Below, piece by piece: positions 63,830-64,000 of a DNA stretch of 64,000 nucleotides. Below the pieces are notes generated by a model, which was not told the DNA's origin, did not search any database, and was given only the letters and a program-made list of their open reading frames with translations. The stretch covers positions 27,723 through 91,722 of the forward strand of contig NZ_JACOGK010000008.1 in NCBI RefSeq assembly GCF_014269395.1. The letters run 5' to 3'. This stretch comes from Megasphaera hominis. Its GTDB lineage: Bacteria > Bacillota > Negativicutes > Veillonellales > Megasphaeraceae. The position numbers were made by a program, and so were the translations under genes. Position 1 is the first letter of the stretch; each line of letters begins with the position of its first letter.

Positions 63830-64000
63830 ATGCAGGAAGAAAAGAAGATACCGGCTATTCGCTTCAAGGGTTTTGAGGATGCTTGGGAACAGCGTAAGTT
63901 GGGGGAACTAATTGTAGAATACCAAGAAAAAGTAGATGCCAATTGCAAGTTTCCTGTCTTGACTTCCTCAAAAACCGAGGGAGTAGTTTTACAAGAAGAT
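63830..64000 (+). CDS. hsdS: Type I restriction-modification specificity subunit HsdS, 5' part
   Basis: The first 57 codons of a specificity subunit, cut by the window end. The opening KKIPAIRFKGFEDAWEQRKLGEL is the standard HsdS start (P-x-IRFxGF..W..xxLGE), leading into the first target recognition domain (KFPVLTSSKTEGVV). Start ATG 63830 has TTGGAGG upstream, within the hsdM end. It sets the DNA sequence methylated and cut. Confidence 0.92.
   Translation, partial: MQEEKKIPAIRFKGFEDAWEQRKLGELIVEYQEKVDANCKFPVLTSSKTEGVVLQED

Overview
The window looks like a chromosomal segment of a Gram-negative-walled anaerobic Firmicute of the class Negativicutes, most likely Megasphaera or a close relative. 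This is inferred from four things: housekeeping operons in Firmicute order (L21-Prp-L27 with a cleavable L27 leader; PhoH-YbeY-Cdd-Era-CNNM-RecO), EtfBA genes of the anaerobic type, a fragment of a lipid A/LPS phosphoethanolamine transferase that implies an outer membrane, and moderately GC-rich genes. No 16S gene is present, so the genus is an inference.

Layout. 1-3.9 kb: 3' end of a phosphoethanolamine transferase, a solo CRISPR-like repeat, then a LysR regulator followed by a cyclophilin-like protein, an aldo/keto reductase and a carboxymuconolactone decarboxylase-cupin fusion. 3.9-7.1 kb: leucyl aminopeptidase, a PHP phosphoesterase and a P-loop protein with an Asp23-like C-terminal part. 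7.1-11.2 kb: an accessory patch with a solo type I-C repeat, a complete ISL3-type insertion sequence with unusual iterated ends, a pseudogene with an in-frame TGA and two small membrane-protein genes. 11.3-21.1 kb: rplU-prp-rpmA, an ECF transporter S component, two radical SAM proteins, then phoH-ybeY-(broken cdd)-era-CNNM-recO. 21.2-29 kb: MATE exporter, M20 peptidase, metNIQ behind a SAM-I riboswitch, hpf, putP. 29-47 kb: ABC-F ATPase, rqcH, FAH-family enzyme, glnS, DUF4321 protein, maf, radC, etfBA, HxlR regulator with an exported DJ-1/PfpI protein, tRNA-Leu(UAG), exoA, pgm, ACT and PFL-family proteins, a WecA/TagO-like transferase and UDP-GlcNAc 2-epimerase. 48-55.3 kb: the complete atpZ-I-B-E-F-H-A-G-D-C ATP synthase operon, whose c subunit carries acidic residues in both helices.

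55.4-64 kb is a defence-type region. It holds a WYL-domain regulator broken by an apparent one-base slip in a T tract, an internally deleted copy of the same ISL3-type element, and a 35-nt-repeat CRISPR array with 17 repeats and no cas genes in the window. That array carries several 3'-end repeat variants, one repeat split by a 191-bp hairpin-rich insertion, and two ~415-bp 'giant spacers' plus a third copy of the same unit at its end. A small type I-C-like array and the start of a type I restriction-modification operon (hsdM, partial hsdS) follow.

The most unusual material is the architecture of the 57.5-60.2 kb CRISPR region, above all the tandem 57-bp hairpins with a compensatory base change, and the iterated TTTGTGGT ends shared by the intact and deleted insertion sequences.
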